A stretch of 64,000 nt of DNA from Phocoena phocoena (GCF_963924675.1 NC_089221.1:91203835-91267834), one strand, 5' to 3'. Shown: positions 1 through 11,220, numbered from the stretch's first letter. Program-made: numbers and translations. Notes: generated from the letters alone by a model not told the origin.

Positions 1-1990
1 TTTCTAATTTTTAAATATAAGGTGATGTTTTAGTTACCATTTTGTTACTGATTTCTATTTTAACTTCAGAGAACATATTCTATATGATTTAAGTCTTTTA
101 AATGTATGTGGACTTTTCTGTGTAAGTTTTGTGCTTTAAAAGAAAGTGTAGGGCTTCCCTGGTGGCACAGTGGTTGAGAGTCCACCTGCTGATGCAGGGG
201 ACATGGGTGTGCCCCGGTCCGGGAAGATCCCACATGCCGCGGAGTGGCTGGGCCTGTGAGCCATGGCCGCTGAGCCTGCGCATCCAGAGCCTGTGCTCCG
301 CAACGGGAGAGGCCACAACAGTGAGAGGCCCGCGTACCACAAAAAAAAAAAAAAAAAAGAAAATGTAATGTGCAATTGGTGGATGAGTTTTCTAATGTGT
401 ACTCACTTAAGGAAATTTGTTGTTTAAATATTCCTTAAGCTTACTTACTGACTTTTTGTTTGTTTTCTTTTTTTTTTTTTCCTCCCATATACTGATAGAA
501 TTGTGTCAAAACCTCCCATAATGATTGTGGATTTCAGTATTTCTCTTCGAGTCTCCTTGTAGAATTCTCAATCTTGGTTTTACATATTTTGAGGCTATGT
601 CATTGACGGCATATAGATTTAATATAACTTTATCTCTCTGGTAAATTGAATCTTTTAGTATTATAAAGGATTTTTTAACTCTAATAATTATTTTCTCTTA
701 AAGTCTTTTTTTATGAAGTATTAAGATAGCTATGTAGCTTTTTCGTTATAATTAATCATTTTCCATACTTTTAAGATATCTGTATTTTTATGAGTTGTAT
801 GTATCTAAGGTAAGTAGCATATATATTTTTTGGTTTTTTAATCCAGCCTGACATGTTTGTCTCATAACTCAAATATTTCATTCATTTACACTAAGTGTAC
901 TAACTGATATATTTGGGTATGAATTTACCGTTATAATTTTTGCTTTCTTTATATTCCATCTATTCTCTTTCTTTTTGCTTTTATTTCCTTCTTTTGGATT
1001 TTATTATTATTATTATTTTGCTTCCTAGTTTGTAAATTATGTATTCTATTTTCTTTCTTTCAATAATTTTGCTCCACAAATAAAAATATTTACAGGTAAC
1101 TTATTAATGCCTCTTTTTATCAATTACTTTACCTTCATTCTGGATAATACAATGACCTTAGAATCCTTTAACTTCATTTGTCCCACTCATTCCCTTATAT
1201 ACTAACATTAATTCTCTCTGTATCATCATGGTATTTAAGCACCATGATACATTACAGTTATAATTTTATATTACCAATATTACTTGTATTTTCTTACATC
1301 TGTACCACAGTGTCCTTCATTCTTTGCTCATTTCTGACTTAATCTGGAATTATTTTCCTTCTGCTTGAAGCACATCTTTTTTATATTTTATAATTTCCTA
1401 TAGTGTGGATCTTCTGTTGGCTACCTCAGTTATTATACTGTAGATGACATTACATTATCTTTTGACTTTCACTCTACCTGTTGAGAAATCAGCTTTTAAT
1501 GTTACATTTAATCTTTTGAAGACAATTCATCTTATTTTTATGGCTGATTATGAGATTTTTCTCTTCATTTTTTGCTTTCAGCAACTTCACTACTATATTT
1601 CTAGGTGTGGATTTCTTTTTATTTGCTTTGCTTTGGATGTTTTCGCCTCTGAATTTGCATACTGACATTTCCATCAATTCTAAGAAATTATCAGGCATTT
1701 CCTTAAATATTGTCTATTCCCCATACCCTTTCTTCTGCACTTCTTAATTTAATGGTCTACATTTTTTGCCCTCCCTCTCCTATTTTCCATCTGTTTCCCT
1801 CTCATGTGCATTTTCCATAGTTTCTTCTGACCCATTGTTGCTCTTCATCTTCTTCTATGTACTTCTGAAAGTCACCTTAAATCTATTTTGGAAGGATGTG
1901 GGATGAAAATACATAATTCTCCACATTTCCATGTTTCACACTGTCTTCCAAATTATTATTACTTTCCTCTGGATTTCTGTGAATGTTAAT
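1..1990 (-). mobile_element. Ancient L1/HAL1-type LINE remnant
   Basis: The T-rich plus strand reads as the complement of an A-rich LINE. Stretches such as the one around 480-560 and the run near 830-1000 follow the order and wording of the minus strand of old mammalian L1/HAL1 ORF2 and 3' sequence. No reading frame survives. Boundaries are approximate, and the left end probably continues outside the window. A young SINE at 151-358 interrupts it. The family level (L1/HAL1) is likely; the subfamily cannot be fixed by eye. Confidence 0.6.
151..358 (+). mobile_element. CHR-type tRNA-derived SINE (short cetacean form)
   Basis: It starts with GGGCTTCCCTGGTGGCACAG, has a tRNA-like head with A-box and B-box-like segments, a GC-rich body and an 18-base A tail. 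The flanking 13-base direct repeats at 138-150 and 355-367 differ by one base, as expected for L1-driven insertion. The head resembles tRNA-Glu, the known source of the cetacean CHR SINEs. Any open frame across it is incidental. Confidence 0.93.
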
Positions 1991-2604
1991 TGAAGAGTAA
2001 AGCAGATGCACAGGACAAGAAAAAAAAGAGCAGTAGCTTAAAAAATGGCAGTGTCAGCTTACTCATACACATAAGTATGTGAAGAAAAGCAAAACAGATC
2101 AGAAATAGCATAAAGGAAGCAGTGATTGAGAAGTGAAAATGTTATCTTACTCAAAATATGAGTAGGGATGCAAAGTAAAAATAGAAAGATCAAAAAGTAC
2201 TAAAAAGGAAGAAATAACTGGAAACACAGCAATTTTATCTTAGTGTACAGTGATACACATTTTATACAAGTGTTTAACAGTAATCAACTTGGAGGAAAAT
2301 ATTAAAATGTTTCCTTTTAAAGTTTTACTCATGATTACAATATCTGGGATGGTTTATGTAGCACATTCTCTCAATTCCTGACAAGCACGAATTATTTGAC
2401 AGGGGTTAGTGAGTTATACCACACTGAGTACTGTAAGCAATGAAACATATCTATTCAAACACATAATAATAACATAAGAAGATATGTTCTTTCAAATCAT
2501 CAGATTGGATACTTCACTTTAATGATCAATAACATGCTTGAGGTATGTTTTCCTGAGTACTGAGGTTTCTTCCCCACCTTGTCTTTAGCATTTCCCCCTC
2601 ATAT
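1991..2604. other. Unassigned AT-rich sequence
   Basis: I see no coding frame, no clear repeat family and no RNA gene here. Confidence 0.4.
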
Positions 2605-2755
2605 TGAAGGAAAATAGTATAGAGGTTAAATGTTATACTTCCTAAACTTACTGAAATGGGTAGATGTTTAAAATCTATTGTTTGCTATCCATGTTATTTC
2701 GCCTCTTTAAGCCATAGCTTCTTCACTGGTAAAATGAAAATAAAGTGTTCTCACC
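2605..2755 (+). mobile_element. MIR fragment
   Basis: The order 'AGTATAGAGGTTAAATG ... CTCTTTAAGCC ... GGTAAAATGAAAATAA' follows the middle of the mammalian-wide interspersed repeat, at high divergence. Confidence 0.5.
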
Positions 2756-2794
2756 ACACACACACACAAAAAGATAATATGTAAGTTGATGGAG

Positions 2795-3055
2795 GTGATA
2801 GCTAACGCTATAAATTTAAATTTTCTAATAGCCACATTAAAAAGAAAAAAGAAACTGATAAAATTGATTTTAGTGATATATTTTATCTAGCCCAATATAT
2901 CCAAAATATTACCATATGATCAATATAAAAGTTATGAATAAATTATTTCACATTTTTTTCTCTAAATCTTTGAAATCTAATGTGAATTTGGCACTTAGAG
3001 TACATCATCAGACACATTTCAAGTGCTCACTAGATACGTGAAGAAGGAGGTCTAC
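2795..3055. mobile_element. Old non-autonomous DNA transposon remnant
   Basis: The sequence runs 'TCTAATAGCCACATTAAAAA', then an AT-rich middle with 'CCAATATATCCAAAATATTA', then 'CACATTTCAAGTGCTCACTA'. This matches a common mammalian DNA-transposon fossil ending in a 'stuck to CTCA.TAG' motif. Terminal repeats are incomplete. Class is inferred from memory of the consensus only. Confidence 0.45.
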
Positions 3056-3215
3056 TGTATACATAACAACACAGTTGTCTAAAAGATTACCTCAAGAAAT
3101 CAAGGATTAAGCATATTATGAGAATTATAATGGCAATCACTAGATGACCTAAAAAATGGAAACTAGACAAGTCATATTTTAGTCATTGAGCCAATAAATT
3201 GTATCAAACTGATGT

Positions 3216-3773
3216 TCTTACTGGAGCAGAAGAAAATTTTTCCTCTGCCCTTCAAGGTTCTTTTGGCTGGTCTAATAATTAAATTGACATAAGAGGGATT
3301 AACAGGAGAAAAACAAATTTAATTTTGTACCTACGGTAGCCTCACATAGACATGATAAGCTCAAAGACAGTCAGGCAATTGAAGCTTATTTGCCATCCTG
3401 AGCTACGAAGAAAAGGGTAGGGGTCTGGAGCTTCAAAGGCAAACAACAGAGTTCACAGGAAGGTGGGAAGAGCAGATGTTTAGCCAACAAATTTTTGTCA
3501 TGCCATGTAGAGACACGGAGGACAGAGAGGACCTTGAAGAAACAGGCCCTGCAGAGCTCCCCCCATCTTCCTATACCTAGCCCATTCTCTTTGTAATTAT
3601 CCTCTGGTGACAGCCCTATTCCCGGAGCAGGCCCTCTGTCTAAATTCTTTTAGGCAGTTGAATGGGAGGTGAAAAGCTCTTCTTGAGTCTGTTAGGCCTT
3701 GGCTGTCTTCAGCTCAAAATAATCCACATGACAAAGTGGCACATCCTGGGGTAGCCTGCCTTGAACCCCATCA
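3216..3773 (-). mobile_element. ERVL-type solo LTR (LTR33-like), copy 1
   Basis: It is the reverse complement of the LTR at 4789-5366. The segment GTCTAATAATTAAATTGACA followed by AACAGGAGAAAAACAAATTT mirrors the 3' end of that copy, and the right edge near 3773 mirrors its 5' end. A third copy lies at 30835-31549. I infer an LTR from the TG...CA ends of the better copies; LTR33 is the closest name I can suggest. Confidence 0.55.
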
Positions 3774-4074
3774 TACTAAATAGTTACCCAGTATAAAATG
3801 TGTATAAGAAATTCTCTTTTCATTTATTTGGATTACGCTTTACTTTTCTGAATAGATTCTTTGGCTATTTTAGGATAGTATTTATTTTTGAGGGACTAAA
3901 CACTCAAGAACTAACGGATCCCATGAGGTCATTAACTACCTTCATTACACTTAAAATGGGTGCATTTCATTACATGTTAATAATATCTTATTTGGAAAAA
4001 GTGCTTTGTTAAAAATATAAAGAAAATATAGAAGAACTGACACCTTTAAATACGAATACAGTTTTAAGATCCTT

Positions 4075-4430
4075 TGCATTTACTCTTCCTTATTTTTGGA
4101 ACATGTTTCTCCCACTTCCTTCTGGCTTTTACTCAAATGTATCCTTTACAGAAAGCTTTCCTTCCCTACCTAATCTAAAATGGCAATTCTGTCAAGCCCT
4201 ATTCCCCATGCCTTCTTTATTTCTTTATTACTTGCTATTTACCTCTGACATACCACACACTTTTTTATTTATCTTGTGTGTTGTCTCTTGCTCCTCTGGA
4301 ATGTACTTTCTGTAAGGGCAGGGCTTTTATTTTTTGACCTGTTTAGTCTACTGTGGTACCTCTAGAGCCTAGAATTGTGTCCTGTGTCTGATACTGAATA
4401 TATACTTGTTAAACTTGTAAATGAATTTGT
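4075..4430 (+). mobile_element. L2 LINE 3' end
   Basis: It follows the L2 3' end: a C/T-rich 'TTTGCATTTACTCTTCC' start, then 'AAAGCTTTCCTTCCCTACCT', 'CTGTAAGGGCAGGGCTTTTA', and 'CCTAGAATTGTGTCCTGTG' before the AT-rich terminus. A SINE inserted just downstream of it at 4449. Confidence 0.65.
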
Positions 4431-4448
4431 ATATTTATTTCATTATTC

Positions 4449-4652
4449 TTTTTTTTTTTTTGGTACACGGGCCTCTCACTGTTGTGGCCTCTCCCGTTGC
4501 GGAGCACAGGCTCCGGACACGCAGGCTCAGTGGCCATGGCTCACGGCCCCAGCCACTCCGCGGCATGTGGGGTCTTCCCGGACCGGGGCACGAACCCGTG
4601 TCCCCTGCATCGGCAGGCAGACTCTCAAACACTGCACCACCAGGGAAGCCCC
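4449..4652 (-). mobile_element. CHR-type SINE (short form)
   Basis: A T tract is followed by the complement of the CHR body, ending in ACCAGGGAAGCCCC. Flanking TTCATTATTC and TTCATCATTC form a 10-base target-site duplication with one mismatch. Confidence 0.92.
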
Positions 4653-4788
4653 GTTCATCATTCTATTTTAACAATTCATTTCTTCATTCAACAAACCTTA
4701 ATTATGTCCTTTGAAGTATTATACTAGGTTCTGGAGAATGGGGGCTTGAATGCAAATACAAGAATAATTTAAACTAGGGGTTGGCAAT

Positions 4789-5366
4789 TGTAGGGGAGCA
4801 AAATTTGCCACCCTAAAACGTCTCTTTGGCATGCGGATTAATTTAAGCTGAAACAATCAAGAAACAGAAGACTCAGGAAGTCATTCCTTTTACCTCTCTC
4901 TTAGCTGCCTAAAGAATCTGGATAAAGGGAAGTGAGCTATCGCCACAGATATCTGCAAAGAACACGGGCTATAGGGGTGGTGGTGGGGCAACTCTAAGCG
5001 AGGCCTAAAGATCAGAGGCCTAAAGATCAGAGTCCATTCTGTGTCCCAATGTCTCTGCATGGCCCAGCAAACAGTTGTTTACCAAACATTTGCCTTTTCA
5101 TCTTCATGTCAGTTGCCTTCCTCCCATTTGAAGTCCCAAACCTCTACATGACAAATCCTCTTCTGTCTTTAGCTAAAGATGGTATATAATGTGAAGGTTT
5201 CTGCCATTTTGATAAGTTATTCAGTTTTCCTGGGTTTCTCCTATGCATACATCTCATTAAACTTTTGTTTGATTTTCTCCTGTTAATCTTGTCTCAAGTC
5301 AATTAAATTCATAGGACAGCATAGAAGAACCTAGAAGGGTAGAAGAAGATTTCTTCCTCCCTGACA
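4789..5366 (+). mobile_element. ERVL-type solo LTR (LTR33-like), copy 2
   Basis: It begins TGTAGGGGAGC and ends CCTGACA. It holds a TATA-like GGTATATAATG near 5178 and an ATTAAA polyadenylation-like signal near 5257. It is flanked by GCAAT (4784-4788) and GAAT (5367-5370), consistent with a 5-base target-site duplication that lost one base. Removing it restores a continuous hAT sequence, which supports both boundaries. It is the same family as 3216-3773 and 30835-31549. Confidence 0.65.
5001..5030 (+). repeat. 15-bp perfect tandem duplication
   Basis: AGGCCTAAAGATCAG occurs twice head to tail inside the LTR. This looks like a local slippage duplication. Confidence 0.95.
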
Positions 5367-5395
5367 GAATCTATAGCTCACTGGCCAAATACAGG

Positions 5396-5915
5396 TGAGA
5401 AATAAAATATTGCCTGCCATATCAGTAAACACAGGACGTCACAGTCATACGCAATTGCAGCCACCCATGATGGTGAGCCCCAAGGGAACTCAGGAAGGAA
5501 ACAAAGGATACCTGCCATCTACTAGTCATCAGACTGCAGCCACCCCCAAGGGTGCAGCTTGAGGAAATTCAGGATGTGAACACACAGGATATTGGCCCCA
5601 GATAGCTGGGGTGCATATCAAAGGAATGATTTCAGTGAGCCTGGGACTCTTGCATCTTCCCATACATAGAAAAGTGCTAAATTCCTTAACTTGAAATATC
5701 CGGCTTTCTTTAATTAACAATAATCTTTTGACGTTCAGACTACCTGTCCTTTGTTGCAAAACTCCTATATATCCTGGCTTCCCCCCTCATCTCCTGGGAG
5801 AAGTTTTCTCAGGGTTACTTGAGATGCTGCCTCCTGGGCTTGAAGTCCTAAGAATGTCCTCCGAATAAAACATAACTCTCAACTTTTAAGCTGTGCATTT
5901 TTTTTTCAGTCAACA
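5396..5915 (+). mobile_element. Solo LTR of another ERV family
   Basis: It ends in a T-rich CATTTTTTTTTCAGTCAACA after an AATAAAACATAACTCTCAAC segment typical of LTR R/U5. The left edge is less certain: TGAGAAATAAAATATTGCC at 5396 is the best TG start. It breaks the hAT element between ACTGGCCAAATACAG and CCTGATTTTATGAATAAAG. Confidence 0.5.
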
Positions 5916-6096
5916 CAGTCTATAACCTGATTTTATGAATAAAGTTTTATTGAAACATAGACATGCTCAGTCATTTATGTCTTGTCTATGGCTGTTTTCA
6001 CACTACAGTAGTAGAGCTGTGTAGTTGTGACCAAAACCATACAGCTCTCAAAGCTGAAAATATTTGCCATTTGGTTCTTTATAAAACATTATGAGG

Positions 6097-6314
6097 GGCT
6101 TCCCTGGTGGTGCAGTGGTTGAGAGTCCGCCTGCCGATGCAGGGGACATGGGTTCATGCCCCGGTCCAGGAAGATCCCACATGCCGTGGAGCGGCTGGGC
6201 CCGTGAGCCATCGCTGCTGAGCCTGTGCGTCTGGAGCCTGTGCTCTGCAACAGGAGAGGCCACACAGTGAGAGGCCCGCGTACCGCAAAAACAAAACAAA
6301 ACAAAAAAAAAAAA
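6097..6314 (+). mobile_element. CHR-type SINE (short form), young
   Basis: The SINE body and a patterned A tail (CAAAACAAAAC then A-run) are flanked by a perfect 14-base duplication AAAACATTATGAGG at 6083-6096 and 6311-6324. The perfect duplication argues for a recent insertion. It sits inside the old hAT element. Confidence 0.95.
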
Positions 6315-6345
6315 CATTATGAGGATCAGGGCCTGATGAACCCTG

Positions 6346-6941
6346 CCCTAGAGAGGAAAATTCACCTCAACTTCTAAATCCTTTATGTTTGCAGATCAAA
6401 CTTTTGATTACTGCAATAGTATTTTTAGCAAACAAATATCTTGGTTTCCTATGAAACCAAGCTTTGAACACATCAAACTGGAAGTTGTATACTTTATTAT
6501 TGACTGCACTCTAAATGAGTACATAGTCAAACATTTCTTATCTAAATCTGCCTGGAACTCAGCTAAAAGTTAGTGCTAACAGTCAATTTTAATGATTCAT
6601 AGAGTAATTATTTACCAAAATCATTTAATAAACCATGATGCCATTGCTAAAATGTTATATATAGCTACAAAAAATTCTGGGAGAATACTTTGTGGAGTCC
6701 AAAGGAGTTTGACATACAGGGCTAATAAAATAATAGCAGAACATGTGAAAAACATGCATTTAAAAAACTGCCTACCACATCTGTTGTTTACACTTTCCTT
6801 TATTCAAAGAAATTTTAGATAACTTATTTAGCAGAAATAAAAGTCATTGGTTGAAACTGATTTTGGTTCTGGCTGGAGCCTCCCACTATTTAAAAACAAA
6901 GTTTCAAAAAATTGTATTTCAAATTCCAATAGAAGTATTAC
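6346..6941. other. Unassigned sequence upstream of the ERV
   Basis: AT-rich, with two frames of 62 and 76 codons that show no recognisable domain or codon signature. I see no repeat family I can name. Confidence 0.4.
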
Positions 6942-7545
6942 TGTTAGGTAGCTGGTCAGTCATGAGTGGGTCCCCCCCCATCCTGGACAGGGTCATCTTT
7001 CCCTCCCCCACCAGGACACTGGTGACCAGAACACGCCCAGAGATCCTCCCTCTTGTGGCCAAGGACCACAGCTAGGTTTCCAGCCACAGCAGGGCCAAGC
7101 AAGACAAAACCGCCAGTACAGGTTAGCACAGGCGCACCAAGACCTAAAAGGTGACTCAAAGTAACCGGGGTTCATTACGCCATATTTGTAATAAATTAGC
7201 ATTGTGGTTCCCTCCTCCCCGCCCCACCCCGCTTGGGTTACACTTGGGCGTTTATAGGTAAGAAGCTGCACATTAGAAGAAAAGTTATATAACCTAAAGC
7301 TGTCGATCAACTTGTCAGTCAAATGACGCAGGACACAGGGAGGGACAACCACTCTAAAAAACCCAAACTTACCCCATTGCGGGGCTGCTTCTGGTTTCCA
7401 GACAGCCCGCTCTCATCCTTTCTCAGAAGCATACTTTCGCTTTTCTTAATAAACCTCCTGCTACTTAAAACTGCTCTATGCCTCTCATCTGAATTTTTCT
7501 CTCGAGAGTACAAGAAGTGAGGAAATCACCGTTCTGCCAGTGACA
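6942..7545 (+). mobile_element. 5' LTR of the ERV
   Basis: Starts TGTTAGGTAGC and ends GCCAGTGACA. A TATA-like AGTTATATAAC lies near 7282 and an AATAAA signal at 7448-7453. It aligns along its length with the 3' LTR. Weak frames across it are not genes. Confidence 0.88.
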
Positions 7546-7549
7546 TATT

Positions 7550-7567
7550 TGGTGCTGTGACTCAGAT
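7550..7567 (+). promoter_or_regulatory. Primer binding site, tRNA-His type
   Basis: TGGTGCTGTGACTCAGAT lies four bases after the LTR end. It matches the complement of the tRNA-His 3' end at 16 of 18 positions. Both differences are the C-to-T and G-to-A changes expected from CpG decay. Confidence 0.8.
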
Positions 7568-7816
7568 TGCTGCCAAGGTAAACTGCATGTCTCACCTGAC
7601 TTCACTCTCTCTCTCTCATGAGAACTTGCTTCCTCTCAATCTCTGCTTTGTTTGCTTTCCAAGACCCACAGGGCACAATCTCAGTCCACTTACTGTGTTA
7701 TGGCGATCCCCAATTAAGGGTGGCAGGGGGTATCCCCCAGGCTGTGCAGATCCAAATAACACTCGGGTGGCAGCTGACGCTGTCCTTGGGACCTGGTGGG
7801 AATACAATTTCCAACC

Positions 7817-7936
7817 ATGAAGGAGTCCACTGAGGCCAAGGCTTTTCTCCCCTTGATCTTTCTCCTTCTCCTCTATCACTCTATCTCTCTGGACTCAAGA
7901 AGATCCACCAAGACGACCACCAGACATCCAAATTAA
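7817..7936 (+). CDS. 39-codon leader ORF with signal-peptide-like N-terminus
   Basis: The ATG at 7817 is preceded by CAACC, a fair start context, and the frame stops at TAA 7934-7936. Residues 10-19 form a hydrophobic run (FLPLIFLLLL), preceded by charged residues, followed by a basic Ser/Thr/Arg-rich tail. It lies between the primer site and the splice donor of the ERV. It could be a pre-gag leader peptide or a chance frame in a C/T-rich leader. There is no evidence that it is translated. Confidence 0.25.
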   Translation: MKESTEAKAFLPLIFLLLLYHSISLDSRRSTKTTTRHPN

Positions 7937-7963
7937 CGCGCAGCAAATAATTGGCAACTTGGT

Positions 7964-7972
7964 CAGGTGAGT
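7964..7972 (+). promoter_or_regulatory. Consensus splice donor in the ERV leader
   Basis: CAG|GTGAGT matches the mammalian 5' splice-site consensus fully and sits where retroviruses keep their major donor, between the primer site and gag. A good acceptor occurs at 11221-11236, just before the gag ATG. Confidence 0.5.
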
Positions 7973-8224
7973 TTCCCCTCTGTGGCTGCTCCAGCCCAAT
8001 TCCCCCTCCCTACTGAAACCAAGAAGGACCCAGTGGGGCTCCTGGGTAAGGAAGCCTTTCAAACAGTCACTAATCAGGGAAGGGAGGGAATGAAGAGATA
8101 AGGGAGGAGCAGCCAGGAAACAATAGAGCAGCCTTGGGGCAGGGTCCTGGTTCCACCTCAAGGGATACACATAACAATATCTTTGAGCTCTTTACAGAAC
8201 TAAACCCCCCCAGCAAATGGAAGT

Positions 8225-8540
8225 TGTTAGCATTCTTCATTCCAAAGAAGACCACCTGAAGCCAGATTAACGGAACCAGAAAAGCTCATTAGGAGACTAC
8301 CTGAGGCCAGATTGAAGGAGTGCAGGCCCTGCACACACTCTGATTGTTATCAGCAACCCCACCCTTGAACCATTGCTATAAAACTCCTCACCAAATCCTC
8401 CCAGGTGGGGACACGCAGTTTTGAAGGGCATGAGCTCCCTGTGTCTCCCTTTGCCTGGCAAAGCAATAGAGCTATTCTTTTCTACTTCACTCAAAACTCT
8501 GTCTCTGAGATTCAATTCGACACCAGTGCACAGTGGCACA
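8225..8540 (+). mobile_element. Second LTR-like segment inside the ERV leader
   Basis: It contains the repeated motif GAC(C/T)ACCTGA(A/G)GCCAGATT, then CTATAAAACTCCTCACC as TATA region, AAAGCAATAGAGCTATTC resembling a decayed AATAAAGCT signal, and a U5-like tail ending near GTGGCACAG. This architecture is that of a class I LTR but the sequence does not match the bounding LTRs. It is either a nested solo LTR or the 5' LTR of the fragment that supplied the integrase remnant. Edges are approximate. Confidence 0.5.
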
Positions 8541-9989
8541 GTTTTAGGAGTCACTACTTGTTCTTAGTCCCAGTCTGGTTCCAGGACCCTGGAACTGCAT
8601 CAGTGGCCCAATCTGGGGGACTCTGTGCATCCTCCTCTAGATTTGCAACCCAGCCCTTAGTGGTCAAGTACCTTTCTCAGCAGGCTTACGAATCTCTCTT
8701 GGGAAGCGTCATGACTTCATACCTTCCCTCCTGTCCTGGATTTCTCTTATATCCTCATTCTCTCCTAACTTCTTAGACTGTCTATTGATCCTTGAGCCTC
8801 CTGGCCAGCTTTGCCAGCAGGTTGGATGTTGCCTTTTTTACTTCTGTGGAGAGGTAGCCCTCTTCAACAGCACAAGGACCATATCCTGAGGGGAACTTTT
8901 GCCTTGTATTGTTATCACTGCCTTGTGGCACTCCAGCACTACCTCTACTTGCTTCTCTTTTGTTTCAGTGATAAAGGTAATCCATTTAGTTGGCTCAGGG
9001 CCTAGGTCTCCTCCCTACCCCTCTTAAGAATTTAGGCCCTGGGACTCTGGTAGCTTTTTCTCCCACTGGCTCTTGTTTGTTACCTTGACTAATCCAAAGT
9101 TCACCAACACTTTACACTCCCCAAACCTCCCCTACTTATTTTAAGAGGCTTGTAAGTATTGAGGGAAAAAAAGCAAAGCTTTTCTTCTGGCCTTAAGGAA
9201 ACAAACAGACATCCTCCTAGGAGGAACTTGCCTTTCTCCTCCTATGTCTTTGAAATGCAAATGTCCTACCTGGTCTTTTCCAGGAAACCTTATCTCCCCC
9301 ATCTCTGTAAAACACAAATTTTGAAAAAGTGGGTAGTAATTTAAAACTTGACTTGCCAAGGACCAATAGAAATCTTAAGTATCTTTACGTTTGCCAATCA
9401 GAAAATGTTAATATAACATTTCAATGATTTGTTTCTTGGTTTTGTTAAGGTCTTTTAAAGGTTACAAATTATAATAATTAAAGCTGCTAAAGTGATAAGG
9501 GAAGTATTTCAGTGTGTAAAACAAGTAGGATATGTTGAACGCAAAAGAAGGTATAAAGACTGGACATATATTTTTGTTGAGGAAAAGAGGAGAATAATTT
9601 TGCCCTAGGGCTGGTTGCTTAGGTATGGAGAAAAGATGGGACAAATTAATATGGATCCAGAAAGTGATAAAAGGTTTGTGAAAAAGGAACTTTGAGAAAA
9701 GAATTTTGTAAATTGTCAGGATTAAGATTAGACTGAATTTAATTAGGTAATTGAATTTTGTTGTTAATAGTAAGCTAATATAACACTGGAATTTGATTTT
9801 TTTTTTCTCTCTCTCTGTTAAGAGAACAAAGTTCTCTTGGCCACTTCTATGAAAAGTTTAGCTCGTCATTGTCAGACTTTCGCCCTCCTGTCGTCCTTGT
9901 AGGATAGCAACAGTCTACACCTAAACCAGAGAATTTAAACGGGTAAACAATAACTATAAATAAAACAGTCAGGGCTATGGGAAATCCAA
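8541..9989. other. Unassigned ERV interior between second LTR and integrase
   Basis: The segment starts C/T-rich and turns AT-rich after about 9360. I could not align it to gag, pol or env by eye. It is either the leader of the nested element or host sequence carried in. Confidence 0.35.
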
Positions 9990-10310
9990 AATCCACTTGG
10001 CTTTTCCCAGTTCCCTGGCAAACCTCATTTTTTTATTCGATGGGCTAAAGCCTTCCCTGGCTGCAGGGCGAATGCCCTCACAATGAAAAGGAAATGGTTA
10101 GAAAATGTGTTTTCCATCTGGGGTATACTTTCTACAATCTCAGTGACCAAGGCACTCAGTTCACTGGACAAATCGTACAACCCTTAACAGAAATCTCACA
10201 AACTTCTTAAAATTATCACTGTAACTATCATCCTCAATCATCAGACAAGGTCAACAAAACTAATGGAAAAGCTGGACTCAAACAGAACAAAAATTAATTA
10301 CATGGGATTA
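9990..10310 (+). pseudogene. Decayed retroviral integrase core fragment (pol)
   Basis: Two frames together carry an integrase-core signature. One frame from about 10033 reads FIRWAKAFPGC and onward. A second, shifted frame shows SDQGTQFTGQ near 10140-10170. A third resumes at NYHCNYHPQSS near 10215-10250 after a stop. At least two frame changes and stops disable it. It resembles gamma-type integrase, but lies 5' of gag, the reverse of normal gag-pol order, so it most likely arrived with a nested or recombined element. Confidence 0.65.
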
Positions 10311-11220
10311 AATGAACTGCTAAACATGATTATGATTTTTATGACTTTTGTCTTACATATTACCAGTTTCTAATCTTTGTTTTTCTGATCTAGAAAAGCC
10401 CTTCTCCTCAAGCTACTTATGATTAACAACAATTTGGTAATTTACCCCTGCGGGTAAAATTAAAACATTTTTATTTTCTCTCTGCCTGGTCCCTCCAAAA
10501 ACTGGAGACTGTTGGGTTATGAACAGCCTTATCAGGTAAATAAAAAGACTGTCTCCTGACATGTACAGGAATCTCTAAATATTTTGGGGACCTCTAGAAG
10601 AGAGAAATTCACCTAGGCAAAATCTGATGGCAAGCCTTTGGTGTGGCTTTCTTAGCCTTGAGATGCCTTTTGGGAATTTAATCTGAGACTCCTGAGAAGT
10701 TACACCGGCGTCAGTATGGAAGAGCCTATGTGGTCAATGGACCAAACTTATTTTGAAAACAAATTAGTTGTGGCTGTGTTTGATGGAGATGAGGGTAGTT
10801 TAAAAAAAGAGAGAATTATGTTTCACTAAATATTAAATCCTAGTTTCATTAATTAAGGTCTGTATTTACTAAGACTCACTTTGAAGATAGCTCCTTGTTG
10901 TTCCTTAAGATCATCCTTAAACAGGGTCAACAGGACTTGAGGAGAGGATGAAATTGGAAAGATGCTAAATCCCAGGGACTACATCCCAATCTTGGAACTT
11001 TGATGATCGGACATAAGGCATACAGGGAAAGTACCCAGAGAAAGGACTCAGGGAAGCCACAATGGCTTCAGGATGGGGCATGTGCTAAGGTGCACTAGAC
11101 AGTAGCCCCGGGGTCAGAACTGAAATGTGTTCTGCCCGGCAGGATCAGCGGTGAGGGACATCTCACCCACAAAAGGCCATAAGGGAATTGAGGGACTCAT
11201 CAAGACCCCTATGCACATTC
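10311..11220. other. ERV interior, post-integrase and pre-gag
   Basis: No confident coding homology. It could include decayed downstream pol or env and original leader. The junction back to the bounding ERV must lie before the splice-acceptor-like tract at 11221-11236. Confidence 0.35.

Larger units (their letters stand above)
4775..6345 (-). mobile_element. hAT-Charlie-like transposon split by three insertions
   Basis: The left terminus reads TAGGGGTTGGCAA (4775-4787), followed after the first LTR by CTATAGCTCACTGGCCAAAT (5371-5390). After the second LTR it resumes as ATAAAGTTTTATTGAAACAT and continues through AAAATATTTGCCATTTGG, ending near ATGAACCCTG at 6345. These pieces line up in order with a short non-autonomous hAT element that has CAGGGG..TTGGC-type termini. 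The inserts are an LTR at 4789-5366, an LTR at about 5396-5915, and a SINE at 6097-6314. The exact hAT subfamily is not certain. Confidence 0.6.

Noticed and set aside
98..375. Frames of about 80 codons on both strands
   Set aside because: They lie within the CHR SINE. The same peptide wording recurs at every SINE copy in the window.
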